Origin: a virus | Length of the DNA: 64,000 nucleotides | Strand: one strand, 5' to 3' | Virus record (IMG/VR): IMGVR_UViG_3300031455_000001 | Span: 1-64,000 of that record | In this document: positions 28,212-36,261 of the stretch, piece by piece | Layout of the letters: every line of letters starts with the position of its first letter | How positions within the stretch are numbered: the first letter of the stretch is position 1 | Translations under genes and position numbers: made by a program | Notes under the pieces: generated by a model | Seen by the model: the letters and a program-made list of their open reading frames with translations, nothing else | What the model was told of the DNA's origin: nothing | The model's database searches: none

Positions 28212-28391
28212 TCAATAATCTTCTTGCTCGCCTTTTAATTCTTTTCTGATATGCCTATTCAATTCTATGTCTATGTTGACTGTTCTCACGTTTCTTTCTT
28301 TTAGTTTTTCTATACCAGCGGTTAATGATTTTTTCATATCTTCTAAAATTTCAACATCATCTTTATCAAATGCTTGCCTCGCACCAATCAT
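28212..28391 (-). CDS. Small helical protein
   Basis: 59 residues from ATG 28391, which overlaps the upstream stop as ATGA; translation is probably coupled. Mostly alpha helix with many charges (DMKKSLTAGIEKLKERN). No family recognised. Confidence 0.5.
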   Translation of the reverse strand: MIGARQAFDKDDVEILEDMKKSLTAGIEKLKERNVRTVNIDIELNRHIRKELKGEQEDY

Positions 28392-28594
28392 TCTACCACT
28401 ATCCAATACCCATCACTAATAGCGTCTTCAGCCCCTTTAAGTGAGTATCTAGCAGGAACACACATTGGATCATCCTCACTCACCCATGTTACTTCATATT
28501 CGTCATTCTTTAATTCTGCGTGAAAAGTAATTTTTTTATCAATTTCGCTATATAAAATATTATCAGACAATCTAAAACTAAATTTTTCTTTCAT
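28388..28594 (-). CDS. Small beta protein
   Basis: 68 residues. Strand pattern KFSFRLSDNILYSEIDKK, EYEVTWVSEDD, then a short helix. GAGAGGTG precedes ATG. Unknown. Confidence 0.55.
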   Translation of the reverse strand: MKEKFSFRLSDNILYSEIDKKITFHAELKNDEYEVTWVSEDDPMCVPARYSLKGAEDAISDGYWIVVE

Positions 28595-28624
28595 ATTTTC
28601 ACCTCTCTGTAGAAAAGATTCATT

Positions 28625-28828
28625 TTATCTAAAACTTAAATTAACTATCGTATATCTTACAAGGGTATTAATGTCTACCATTACCTTGTCAATATTGTTC
28701 ACAAACACTAGTAATCCTGTTTCAACATCTTCTTCATCAATTATGTTACGAATATACTCTCCTTCTTTAATACAGATTGTTTGATTTTTTAGAGTATCTT
28801 GTGCAATGCCTGTAAAATACCTTCTCAT
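28625..28828 (-). CDS. Small unknown protein
   Basis: 67 residues behind CAGGAGGA. Beta-rich with an acidic middle (IIDEEDVETGLLVF). It directly follows the PTH2-like gene by 2 bases. Unknown. Confidence 0.5.
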   Translation of the reverse strand: MRRYFTGIAQDTLKNQTICIKEGEYIRNIIDEEDVETGLLVFVNNIDKVMVDINTLVRYTIVNLSFR

Positions 28829-28830
28829 GT

Positions 28831-29184
28831 TTATTCCTCCTGATCTTTGTATAGCTGTAACCTCTTGATATATTGCTTTGCTTCTGATCTTTTCATTGGT
28901 GGCAACCCAACCACTGTCAGAGAATCTTTTGGAATTTCAGTCAATCCACTATCATAAATCGCATAAAATTTTTCAGCTAACTTTTCCAAATCTTTCTGTT
29001 TGCCTTGTAGGATAATTTTCTTTTGTCCATTATGTCTCCAAAACCAAAAATTCATATCATCACCATAATTGGTTAAAGTTACAGCAATGTCTGTAGCCAC
29101 ATGAGCAACTTGTGCAGAGGTTTTACCTGTAGACATTTCTAAATCTTTATTAACTACTATGTATTGCACGATTTCATCATTCAT
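28831..29184 (-). CDS. PTH2-type peptidyl-tRNA hydrolase-like protein
   Basis: 117 residues from ATG 29184 behind AAGAGG. The pattern QYIVVNKDLEMSTGKTSAQVAHVATDIAV, then KKIILQGK and LTVVGLPP matches the archaeal/eukaryotic PTH2 fold, with the usual Lys/Thr/Gln positions after the first strand. The family frees tRNA from stalled peptidyl-tRNA. In a phage it may recycle tRNA or act on another ligand. Assignment is by motif only. Confidence 0.75.
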   Translation of the reverse strand: MNDEIVQYIVVNKDLEMSTGKTSAQVAHVATDIAVTLTNYGDDMNFWFWRHNGQKKIILQGKQKDLEKLAEKFYAIYDSGLTEIPKDSLTVVGLPPMKRSEAKQYIKRLQLYKDQEE

Positions 29185-29218
29185 GTTTATCACCTCTTAT
29201 TTTTTTGAAACTTATATT

Positions 29219-29461
29219 TTATTTACTCCAATTAACTCCACGACCACCATAAATAAATTGTGGTTCTTCATATTTAAAATACTTTTTAATATCTTCTTCT
29301 GACAACAACTTGTGAAAGTGGAATACTTGAACACCTCTGCCGCCAGTCTGTGTTTCAATTGTCCAATAACTATATGTTAAATCATATTTATGACCTTTTA
29401 AGAATTGATTATCTCTACCGAGGGTATCTTCCAATATGATTGTTTTCAATGCTACATACAT
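29219..29461 (-). CDS. Unknown protein
   Basis: 80 residues. Beta-rich start (MYVALKTIILEDTL) and a C-terminal GGRGVNWSK tail. GAGGTG precedes ATG. No family recognised. Confidence 0.5.
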   Translation of the reverse strand: MYVALKTIILEDTLGRDNQFLKGHKYDLTYSYWTIETQTGGRGVQVFHFHKLLSEEDIKKYFKYEEPQFIYGGRGVNWSK

Positions 29462-29491
29462 AATTTCACCTCTGTATAAAATGGAAATCTA

Positions 29492-29662
29492 TCAATCGAA
29501 AATCTCTAAAACGTTGTCTATTTTCGATGTTCTAAAGTAATAATCTGGATGGTTTTCACCTGTAAGATTGTCATTATTGCTAATCTTTTCTGATATCTTT
29601 TTCATAATCTCTGGCGCCACTTTTCTGTCATCTGTTTTTAGCACGATTTCAATCTTAATCAT
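29492..29662 (-). CDS. Small unknown protein
   Basis: 56 residues from ATG 29662 with AGGAGG upstream. IKIEIVLKTDDRKVAPEIMK then a short acidic end. The strong ribosome site and tight spacing make it a real gene. Unknown. Confidence 0.6.
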   Translation of the reverse strand: MIKIEIVLKTDDRKVAPEIMKKISEKISNNDNLTGENHPDYYFRTSKIDNVLEIFD

Positions 29663-29696
29663 ATAATTATCCTCCTGTATAAAGCTCGCATTTCAT

Positions 29697-30194
29697 CTAG
29701 TCTAATTCCCACCAAAAATCAAACACTCTATGGAATTTACTTCCTTTTGGTTCAAACTCGCCTTTGTACTGTCTAATTTTTTTATTGGATTGCTTCTTCA
29801 AATAAGAAGAGCGTTTACCACGATAATATCTTTTTGGGTAAATACCTTCTTCAAACCACTTTCCATCCATCCAGACTGGAAACCAATCTGATTCAACCAT
29901 TTTCCAAAGCTTATTTTTGTGGTTGCGATTTCGTGCATATTTATTTTCACGTTTCTTTTTAGATTTCCTTTTTGGTTTTGGGTAGTAATCCCAATATTCT
30001 ATGCAACTTTCAATAGACCATATATCCATCTCATAATAAGCATCTTCGCTACCAAAAGACATTTCATTAACAATTAATCCTATACCAAAATCAAAATCTT
30101 GACCATCTAATTCTCTGTAAGCATTTATCTCATTTAGGAGATTAATATAGTCCTCTTTGGTTTTTGCTTCACTCGTATCAACAATCCAACCCAT
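29697..30194 (-). CDS. Basic, aromatic-rich unknown protein
   Basis: 165 residues. The N-terminal 75 are acidic and the rest is strongly basic (PKPKRKSKKKRENKYARN, YRGKRSSYLKKQ) with many Trp and Tyr. Such a split suggests nucleic-acid contact. AGGGGTG precedes ATG. Confidence 0.55.
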   Translation of the reverse strand: MGWIVDTSEAKTKEDYINLLNEINAYRELDGQDFDFGIGLIVNEMSFGSEDAYYEMDIWSIESCIEYWDYYPKPKRKSKKKRENKYARNRNHKNKLWKMVESDWFPVWMDGKWFEEGIYPKRYYRGKRSSYLKKQSNKKIRQYKGEFEPKGSKFHRVFDFWWELD

Positions 30195-30230
30195 ATAATC
30201 ACCCCTAAACTTGATAAAATGGAAATATTA

Positions 30231-30440
30231 TCAATCCTCTAAAATTTCCAACAATTCTCTTAATAGAGATAGCTTGCCATAAGTCTCCCCGTGTTCCATT
30301 CCTAGTTCGTATGCGTCATCAAAATTACCACCGCTAGCATCACAAGCATTAAAATCTTCCCAATTTTCACCGTACATTTCTTCGTATTCTACCGCTTCAT
30401 TCTCTAACGATGCTATCTTAGCTAAAATTAATTCCTTCAT
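30231..30440 (-). CDS. Small acidic protein
   Basis: 69 residues, about a third Glu/Asp, mostly helical (IASLENEAVEYEEMYGENW; LLRELLEILED). GGAGG precedes ATG. It could mimic DNA, as small acidic phage proteins sometimes do, but nothing proves this. Confidence 0.55.
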   Translation of the reverse strand: MKELILAKIASLENEAVEYEEMYGENWEDFNACDASGGNFDDAYELGMEHGETYGKLSLLRELLEILED

Positions 30441-30470
30441 TTTACAATCTCCTCCTTAGTTATGCGTCTA

Positions 30471-30755
30471 TTAATAAAGAATAGTGCCATCTTGCTTTAA
30501 AGCAATTTCATATTTACCAATCTCACTGATTACTGCTTCATAAAGACCTAGACCTATTCCACCTTTATCTATCAATAGTTTCTCTGGTCTATTTGTTAAA
30601 ACTAATCCAAGTAGATCGTGCGCTTGAGAAGTAAATGAGCCGCTTAATCTTTTAAGATGGGATATACGACCTTCCTCAACTAAAATACGTGTAACTTTTG
30701 TATAAGCCTCTTTGCTATCTAGCTCTCTTGCCATATCTGCAATAATTATTGTCAT
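30471..30755 (-). CDS. Unknown protein, first gene of its operon
   Basis: 94 residues from ATG 30755, about 15 bases after the start point of the 30778 promoter, which decides the start. It contains LTNRPEKLLIDKGGIGLGLYEAV. No family recognised. Confidence 0.6.
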   Translation of the reverse strand: MTIIIADMARELDSKEAYTKVTRILVEEGRISHLKRLSGSFTSQAHDLLGLVLTNRPEKLLIDKGGIGLGLYEAVISEIGKYEIALKQDGTILY

Positions 30756-30777
30756 TTTAATTTCCCTCAATATATAT

Positions 30778-30806
30778 AGTATACCATTATATTTTGCTTT
30801 TGTAAA
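30778..30806 (-). promoter_or_regulatory. Promoter for the 30755-27126 operon
   Basis: TTTACA at 30801-30806, spacer AAAGCAAAATATAATGG, TATACT at 30778-30783. The spacer is identical to that of the 43085 promoter. Confidence 0.8.
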
Positions 30807-30900
30807 GGTGTTTTTGATGGTTACAATTTTCATCAACTAAATATGCTAAAACTCTATGTTTTAAATACTTCTTATCCAATACTCTATAAAATGCTGTCAT
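30787..30900 (-). CDS. Possible 37-residue ORF
   Basis: ATG 30900 with a weak GGATGG site; product MTAFYRVLDKKYLKH and so on, ending inside the 30778 promoter. A GTG farther up would add 7 to 10 residues. It is a plausible small basic protein, weakly supported. Confidence 0.3.
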   Translation of the reverse strand: MTAFYRVLDKKYLKHRVLAYLVDENCNHQKHLYKSKI

Positions 30901-30966
30901 AGCCGCCATCCAAACAGGAACATTCACTATGTTTTTATTGATAATAGTAAGTTTTTATTCAATAAA

Positions 30967-31359
30967 TTATTTTTGTGATTCACGTATTTTTTGTCGTAAG
31001 CTTTTAGGCAACTCTTTCCCAAATTCTTTAACACGTTTCTCTCTGTTCATCATCCAGTTTTGCAATTCCATATTCTCAAACCAATCCTCAAGAGTAGGCA
31101 AGAAACCCATGTCTTCAATTACATGTTGTTCACCTACGTATCTTGTGTATACTTTTTTACCATCTGAATTTACAAATGACTCACCAAATAGTCTTTCGGC
31201 TTCATATATGCCAGCAGTGTGATGTTTCAATGCTCTATGTCTCATATCTCCTAGATGAGCTTTGCTATCATCGAAATAATTATGAATATGTAAATAATCT
31301 TCCATTTTTCCACCAAAGTATTTGACTGACGACTTAGCGTGAATTTGAGGATGTGACAT
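30967..31359 (-). CDS. DUF6915-like protein
   Basis: 130 residues from ATG 31359 behind AGGAGG. The His-rich pattern SVKYFGGKMEDYLHIHNYFDDSKAH, MRHRALKHHTAGIYEAERLFG, YVGEQHVIEDMGFLP fits DUF6915, seen in bacteria and phages. The repeated His and acidic residues suggest a metal site. Function unknown. Confidence 0.7.
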   Translation of the reverse strand: MSHPQIHAKSSVKYFGGKMEDYLHIHNYFDDSKAHLGDMRHRALKHHTAGIYEAERLFGESFVNSDGKKVYTRYVGEQHVIEDMGFLPTLEDWFENMELQNWMMNREKRVKEFGKELPKSLRQKIRESQK

Positions 31360-31369
31360 TGATAACCTC

Positions 31370-31756
31370 CTAAAAGTTAATCTCTGTAATGTATTGATCA
31401 TATAAATCTTCTCGATAATCTGATAAAGTCTCGGTGATTAAATCGCGCAAATTCTCATTCCATCTCGAATGTTCGACTACAATATCCTCTATATTAACTT
31501 CATCGCCACTACTATCCACAGCAGTTACATCAGTGACCCACCAATCACTACCACCTTCGTCATCTGATTCGGGGTGAAAATCCCATGAAATTCGTGCAAC
31601 GTCTAATCCTACAACACTAAAGTCTTTTGAAATACTATCTTTTAATTCTACAGTCACTAATTCGACAACCACTTTGTTAAGCTCTTTTTCTAATTGACTT
31701 CTACGCTCTCTCAGGTTTTCTACTGATAAATTAATTACTGGTTCAAATTTAGTCAT
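31370..31756 (-). CDS. Unknown acidic protein
   Basis: 128 residues. A helical N-terminus (LRERRSQLEKELNKVVVEL) is followed by an acidic beta part (HPESDDEGGSDWWVTD) and a helix. GGGAG precedes ATG. Unknown. Confidence 0.5.
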   Translation of the reverse strand: MTKFEPVINLSVENLRERRSQLEKELNKVVVELVTVELKDSISKDFSVVGLDVARISWDFHPESDDEGGSDWWVTDVTAVDSSGDEVNIEDIVVEHSRWNENLRDLITETLSDYREDLYDQYITEINF

Positions 31757-31786
31757 TTTTATAATCTCCCTTTATTTTGTTTTAAA

Positions 31787-32014
31787 TTATTTATACTGAA
31801 TACTGAATGCTGTCTCAGTTGGAATATTGGTCAATAGCAAAAGCATATCGCTCTTTATATACCAACTATCAGATGATGAATATGCAATTGTAATTCCATT
31901 ATTTTTTACAATTGTTCTCTTGGCTAAAGATATAGTTAGATAGTTATTGTCTTTTGTGATTTTCAAAAACTTTTTATACAGATCTTTGGATACTGAGATA
32001 AAAACTTTATCCAT
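31787..32014 (-). CDS. Small unknown protein
   Basis: 75 residues from ATG 32014, overlapping the upstream stop by 8 bases behind GGGGAT. KVFISVSKDLYKKFLKITKDN begins an alpha/beta domain. Unknown. Confidence 0.5.
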   Translation of the reverse strand: MDKVFISVSKDLYKKFLKITKDNNYLTISLAKRTIVKNNGITIAYSSSDSWYIKSDMLLLLTNIPTETAFSIQYK

Positions 32015-32270
32015 CGTGATCCCCATTTCTAATTTCTTTGTAAACATCAAAGTTGGAAATGTAGTCTCTATTAAGCCTTTTAACTGCTACTCTTTCACAT
32101 GTGTTCAGTGCTTCTGCTACATCAGATTGGCTTGCGAATCGCCTGTTTTCATGTTTACCAGATCGGTCTTTGTAAATGTAATAAATCCCACCAGCAATCT
32201 CTTCGAAAACAGTTGATGCGTAGTTGTTTAATTGATGGTACTGTTCATGAAATTTGTAGTAAATGTGCAT
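32007..32270 (-). CDS. Unknown protein
   Basis: 87 residues behind AAGGAGTGG. A beta hairpin (GGIYYIYKDRSGKH) precedes RRFASQSDVAEALNTCERVAV, which resembles a small helix-turn-helix. Possible DNA binding; unsure. Confidence 0.5.
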   Translation of the reverse strand: MHIYYKFHEQYHQLNNYASTVFEEIAGGIYYIYKDRSGKHENRRFASQSDVAEALNTCERVAVKRLNRDYISNFDVYKEIRNGDHDG

Positions 32271-32281
32271 TTTCCCACTCC

Positions 32282-32431
32282 TTATTGATCTTCTTCGCCA
32301 CAGTCTTTACAGACAAAAAGCCTGTTTCCTGTTGCTCTGTTTGTCGGATATCTTTTTAAATCAGATTCCTTTATGTATTTCTCCAAGACAAGATCGCAAT
32401 CCCAACATTCTAATTTAACTTTTATCTTCAT
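32282..32431 (-). CDS. Small zinc-ribbon protein
   Basis: 49 residues from ATG 32431, behind AAAAGGAG and directly after the 32458 promoter. CWDCDLV and CKDCGEE form a two-knuckle zinc ribbon. It is the first gene of its transcript. Function unknown. Confidence 0.7.
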   Translation of the reverse strand: MKIKVKLECWDCDLVLEKYIKESDLKRYPTNRATGNRLFVCKDCGEEDQ

Positions 32432-32457
32432 CCCATCTCTCCTTTTATTATAATCTA

Positions 32458-32486
32458 ATTATATCATAATTTGTTGCAGTTGTCAA
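32458..32486 (-). promoter_or_regulatory. Promoter for the zinc-ribbon gene at 32282
   Basis: TTGACA at 32481-32486, spacer ACTGCAACAAATTATGA, TATAAT at 32458-32463. The -35 overlaps the stop of the SLOG gene. Confidence 0.85.
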
Positions 32487-33025
32487 TGGCTTTTTAAAAC
32501 AACTTCTAAAGTTTTTGGTTGTAGATGGATAATGTTTCTCTGTCTTTTAATAGTGTATTTTATGCAGTTCCAAGTCCCTCCATTCTCCACTCCATCCCAA
32601 ACAGCAATCACAAACCTTGAATTATCAACCATCCACTTATTCCTATTCTGCATACACCATGCGGTATAGGAATCTTCTGAAACATAATGCACATGATCTG
32701 CCTCCCTTGTTATATGAGTCCAAGTTTCCTTATCTGCATTTTTCCACTTTGATGAGTGATTAGAGCAAGGTACTGCGCACACAAGTCTGATATGAGGATA
32801 TTTCTCTTTCAACTTTAAAACAGTTAGAGCAGACCAAGTATCAATCCCCAAAGCCATTCCAGAAACAAAAGTATCAATACCACGTTTCACAATAAGCCTT
32901 TCGATGACTGCTCTTAGTTTCAAGATTATCTTTCGATTTCCATCTGTTCTATAATCATATCCAAACCCAAGTTTATCTGGTCTGTGACCCGTGAAACAAG
33001 CTGTCTTTTCAAATTTAATATCCAA
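32483..33025 (-). CDS. SLOG-fold protein, DUF1273/YpsA-like
   Basis: 180 residues from a TTG at 33025, 9 bases after AGGGG; a TTG at 33034 touches the site. TACFTGHRPDKLG, the glycine-rich VSGMALGIDTWSAL and a later IAVWDGVENGGTWN are hallmarks of the SLOG superfamily, whose members bind nucleotides or derivatives. YpsA homologues affect cell division in Bacillota, while other SLOG proteins sense nucleotide signals in defence systems. Here it has its own promoter. Role unknown. Confidence 0.8.
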   Translation of the reverse strand: MDIKFEKTACFTGHRPDKLGFGYDYRTDGNRKIILKLRAVIERLIVKRGIDTFVSGMALGIDTWSALTVLKLKEKYPHIRLVCAVPCSNHSSKWKNADKETWTHITREADHVHYVSEDSYTAWCMQNRNKWMVDNSRFVIAVWDGVENGGTWNCIKYTIKRQRNIIHLQPKTLEVVLKSH

Positions 33026-33043
33026 TCTTATCAACCCCTAAAA

Positions 33044-33075
33044 AAATAAGAATAGCCTTTTGACTACTCTTATTT
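33044..33075 (-). terminator. Terminator overlapping the 33072 promoter
   Basis: On the minus strand AAATAAGAGTAGTC pairs with GGCTATTCTTATTT with two imperfect positions, followed by TTTT. Its first arm covers the -10 and start region of the 33072 promoter, so only read-through from upstream makes the whole hairpin. Confidence 0.65.
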
Positions 33076-33100
33076 TACCATTATTTATTGTATTTGTCAA
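33072..33100 (-). promoter_or_regulatory. Promoter for the SLOG gene
   Basis: TTGACA at 33095-33100, spacer AATACAATAAATAATGG, TAAAAT at 33072-33077. It lies over the end of the upstream gene. Confidence 0.75.
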
Positions 33101-33479
33101 TCGTTAATTCATTGTTTTCGCAGTTGTTTTTAAAGATAAACATTCGATTATGTGGATCTCCATCTGTATCTAAGTTTGAGTATCGACCCTCACTTATCAA
33201 CACTGTCTCCAAACTGTTGATCTGATCGCCAAGATTGTGATCAATATATAAGTGAGTGGCATTTGCCGTTTCAAAAGTTTGATGAGACGGTCGCATTGAT
33301 ACTGTAGACCCATCGCTGAACCTTACATATCGTCCTTTATTATCCATACTACTATTTCTTGCTTCTCTTTCACCATCTAACAATTCGTTGACGATTGAAT
33401 TAAAAAGCTTCTCTCTGACAGCAATGTTTTTGAAATCACCGTTATCAAGATATAGAATTACAATTTTCTTAGCTCTCAT
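33081..33479 (-). CDS. Unknown protein, paralogue of the 33469 gene
   Basis: 132 residues from ATG 33479 behind GGAG, overlapping the upstream gene. KIVILYLDNGDFKNIAVREKL, VRFSDGSTVSMRPSH and THLYIDHNL line up with the same elements of the next upstream gene, so the pair arose by duplication. Unknown function. Confidence 0.6.
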   Translation of the reverse strand: MRAKKIVILYLDNGDFKNIAVREKLFNSIVNELLDGEREARNSSMDNKGRYVRFSDGSTVSMRPSHQTFETANATHLYIDHNLGDQINSLETVLISEGRYSNLDTDGDPHNRMFIFKNNCENNELTIDKYNK

Positions 33480-33927
33480 TGTTATCATCTCCATACTGCT
33501 TCATAAATTCTAAGAATGTAAAATCCCCGCCATGAGTATTTAATTTAAACGTCTTGAGTCTTTCTTCAATTGGCTTATCGTAGTCATACAAACTTTGGGT
33601 CAACCTGTCATCTAAAAGTGATGGCATGATTTTTGTAAGCATATACATCCGTGCATCTGGTTCTGTGTATCTGATATCATCGTCAATATAGACGTCTGTA
33701 AATTTCATTCCTGTCAACCCGTAATCAGAAATAGGGTATAGCACAATGTCTGTGCCATCTTTGAATTGAACCCTAGAGATTTCACGAGTAATTCTTTCTG
33801 AACTTACAATTCCATTGCTATCTCCAGAATACAATACATTGTGAGCTAACTCATAGACTAATCTCTCACCAATTTGCACATTGTTATACTTCTTTTCATT
33901 ACAATATAAAACAACTATCTTCCGCAT
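33469..33927 (-). CDS. Unknown protein, paralogue of the 33081 gene
   Basis: 152 residues. KIVVLYCNEKKYNNVQIGERL, VQFKDGTDIVLYPIS and TDVYIDDDI match the adjacent paralogue; the C-terminus is longer. Alternating strand and helix recall small nucleoside-triphosphate-independent phage proteins rather than an enzyme. AAGAGGTG precedes ATG. Confidence 0.6.
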   Translation of the reverse strand: MRKIVVLYCNEKKYNNVQIGERLVYELAHNVLYSGDSNGIVSSERITREISRVQFKDGTDIVLYPISDYGLTGMKFTDVYIDDDIRYTEPDARMYMLTKIMPSLLDDRLTQSLYDYDKPIEERLKTFKLNTHGGDFTFLEFMKQYGDDNNES

Positions 33928-33929
33928 TA

Positions 33930-34295
33930 TTACACCTCTTTATCTTTAACAAACCCTCCACGAACAACATATCCATGAGCAATAATTTCACTAATCATCT
34001 TTGAGTCAACTGATTCATCAATCAGCACTCCATTAGGATAATTATCAATGTTGTTTTTCAACTCAATAGTAAAGTTTTGCGCAACTCTTATAATTTTAAT
34101 ATCAGGATTTATTTTAAGAAAATTATCAGCCTGTAATTGCTTTCCTACAATAATAGCTAGGTCTTCTTTTACCGCTTTATCTGCAAGCAATTTATTCTTG
34201 TTGATGATGTCATGAGCATGTATCAGCTCACCTTTTTTAAGCCTGTACTTAACTGTCATCTCTAAAAGGATATGATTTACTTTCAATTTATCCAC
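33930..34295 (-). CDS. Unknown protein downstream of DNA ligase
   Basis: 121 residues, GTG 34295 abutting the ligase stop (a TTG 9 bases on is possible). ELIHAHDIINKNKLLADKAVKEDLAIIVGKQL suggests an alpha/beta fold; GYVVRGGFVKD ends it. No family recognised. Confidence 0.5.
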   Translation of the reverse strand: MDKLKVNHILLEMTVKYRLKKGELIHAHDIINKNKLLADKAVKEDLAIIVGKQLQADNFLKINPDIKIIRVAQNFTIELKNNIDNYPNGVLIDESVDSKMISEIIAHGYVVRGGFVKDKEV

Positions 34296-35609
34296 CTACT
34301 CACCATAGTTGATATCTTCTACGCCCTTGTCTTCTCTGATTCCTTTGTATACTGGAAATCTCAAAGAAGGCAATCCAGTTTTTTCGCTCTTAGATTCTTC
34401 AAAATAAGAAACTTCAATTATTTTACCGCAAATTAAGTCTGGGTTATCGATGAATGCTTTTCTGTCTTCAAGTGTAAAGCCAGATCCAACACCGCAAAGA
34501 CCACCTTTGTATTCAACATTTACTCTTGAAAGCAAACCCTCAAATTGACCATCAATTGCTTTCTCTACACTCATAACTAAAAGATCTGCTGTCTTCATCG
34601 TTTTCACTTTCAAAAGGTCAGTGGTTCTTTTTGTTTGATATAAGCCCTCAGCAGTATTAACCATTACGCCTTCCAATCCACGCGATTCGACTTCTCTCAC
34701 GATTAAAGGAATTACACCTTTATCATCGCCTTCGTAGATGACAGGAAGTACATGAATGAATTTGCTCTCATTTGCGAAGTTTAAGATCACAGAGTCTAAA
34801 GTGTTTCTTCTCATAGAGTAATTTCTCTTTGATACTCCATCTTGAAATTCGGCAACAGTCAAAGTATCAAAAATGTGAAATTCTAAGTTCTTCTTTTCTC
34901 CATCTTTTCTTACAACCTTCTGTGTAGCTCTAAATAGTTCATCTGAAGGCAGACTGTATTTATTGTTCAACAACAATTCCCCATCGTAGACACCGTGAGG
35001 GAACTTGCTAAATTGCTCTTCAAGCTCTAACATTCCTTCAATTGCCTGACCTTTTCTAGAAAAGAATTTAACTCCATCTTTCTTTACAATTGCTACGCTA
35101 CGATTTCCATCTAGTTTTAAAGTTACAAAAAATTTACCTGTGACTTTGTTTTCTTTTTTCTCAAAAGATTCTGCTAACATAACGGCAAACGTTGGGATAA
35201 CACCTTTGCCGTAAACTTTGTTTACAGTTTTTTCAGAAATCCCTAGCTTTAAATCTTTCGTAACAATTTTTCTAACAAACTCTCTTAATTCAACGGATGC
35301 CTGTTTTTCTATGAAACTTTGCACTACATAGACATCATAATGACTGCCTGTATTACTCCGTCTTAAATAAGCCAATAAACTACCCATATTGTCAAAATTG
35401 TGATTTCCTATTTCCAAATCAAAAGGCTCAATTTCTTTTTTCATTTTCTTAGTTGAAATACCAGTCACTACGTATGGGTTGAGGAGAAATTCTAAAACCT
35501 TGCGAAATCCTTCATTGTTCTCATTGTCTTTAAGAATTTTCTCTTTTACAGCCCTGACTCCTGTATCTTGAATTGATTTGAAGATATTATATATATTCAG
35601 TAAATCCAA
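34296..35609 (-). CDS. ATP-dependent DNA ligase
   Basis: 437 residues from a TTG at 35609, 8 bases after GAGG; a GTG at 35618 touches the site. The nucleotidyltransferase motif I is TLKLDGNRS (Lys165), followed by GVYDGELLL, FHIFDTLTV, EGVMVN and LLKVKTMKTAD. An OB domain ends the protein. The N-terminal 150 residues are the DNA-binding helical domain. It seals nicks in phage DNA. It heads a transcript segment that begins with the RNA repair genes. Confidence 0.92.
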   Translation of the reverse strand: MDLLNIYNIFKSIQDTGVRAVKEKILKDNENNEGFRKVLEFLLNPYVVTGISTKKMKKEIEPFDLEIGNHNFDNMGSLLAYLRRSNTGSHYDVYVVQSFIEKQASVELREFVRKIVTKDLKLGISEKTVNKVYGKGVIPTFAVMLAESFEKKENKVTGKFFVTLKLDGNRSVAIVKKDGVKFFSRKGQAIEGMLELEEQFSKFPHGVYDGELLLNNKYSLPSDELFRATQKVVRKDGEKKNLEFHIFDTLTVAEFQDGVSKRNYSMRRNTLDSVILNFANESKFIHVLPVIYEGDDKGVIPLIVREVESRGLEGVMVNTAEGLYQTKRTTDLLKVKTMKTADLLVMSVEKAIDGQFEGLLSRVNVEYKGGLCGVGSGFTLEDRKAFIDNPDLICGKIIEVSYFEESKSEKTGLPSLRFPVYKGIREDKGVEDINYGE

Positions 35610-35632
35610 CCACGACACCTCTTATTATATTA

Positions 35633-36247
35633 TTATTTTTTACGCTTTGATTCTAAGATAGCATCGACCAATCCTAATTCTACTGCTTCTTTTGTGCGGA
35701 TATACCAGTCGCGCTTTTCTCTTTGTACTTTTTTCAGCTTTTTCTTTTCGATTTTAGTCAGGCTGACAACATACTCATCGTACATATTATTTAGTACATC
35801 TGCTTGCTTGCAATAGTCTCCAATGCCTTCAAACTTATCATGAATGCCGCCACTGCCTTGATGATACATAAAAGTTGCAAGAGGATGAGCGAATCGCTTA
35901 TGCCCAAATGCAAAGATCAAAAAACCCATACTCATAGCTTTTCCATAACAATATGTATAAATTGGAGTTACACTTGTATCAATAGCACCACATAGAGCGA
36001 ACCCATCATATATAGATCCTCCATATGTATTAACGATAATCTTAATGGGTTCACGCACATGTTTGTCATCTTTTGACTCTTTCTCTTCGTCAATTCTGTT
36101 GATTTCAAAAATGCTCATGATGATGTTCTCAATCGACTCAGCATTAACATCCTTATTAAGAATAAATTCACGCGCATCTCTTTTTTCCTCAATAGTGGTT
36201 GTAGTCTTAACTTCAACTTCATTCTTCGGTGTTTGTTCGTTCCCCAT
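35633..36247 (-). CDS. ClpP-like serine protease
   Basis: 204 residues. NTYGGSIYDGFA, nucleophile Ser106 in GKAMSMGF, His129 in FMYHQGSGG and Asp180 in EKRDWYIRT form a complete triad, with LGLVDAI at the end. The N-terminus has a 25-residue Thr/Glu extension, which could be a propeptide. It lies between the RNA kinase and DNA ligase. It may form its own ring or join host ClpX/ClpC ATPases to remove host proteins; this is inference. Confidence 0.9.
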   Translation of the reverse strand: MGNEQTPKNEVEVKTTTTIEEKRDAREFILNKDVNAESIENIIMSIFEINRIDEEKESKDDKHVREPIKIIVNTYGGSIYDGFALCGAIDTSVTPIYTYCYGKAMSMGFLIFAFGHKRFAHPLATFMYHQGSGGIHDKFEGIGDYCKQADVLNNMYDEYVVSLTKIEKKKLKKVQREKRDWYIRTKEAVELGLVDAILESKRKK

Positions 36248-36261
36248 TTCAATTTCCTCCT

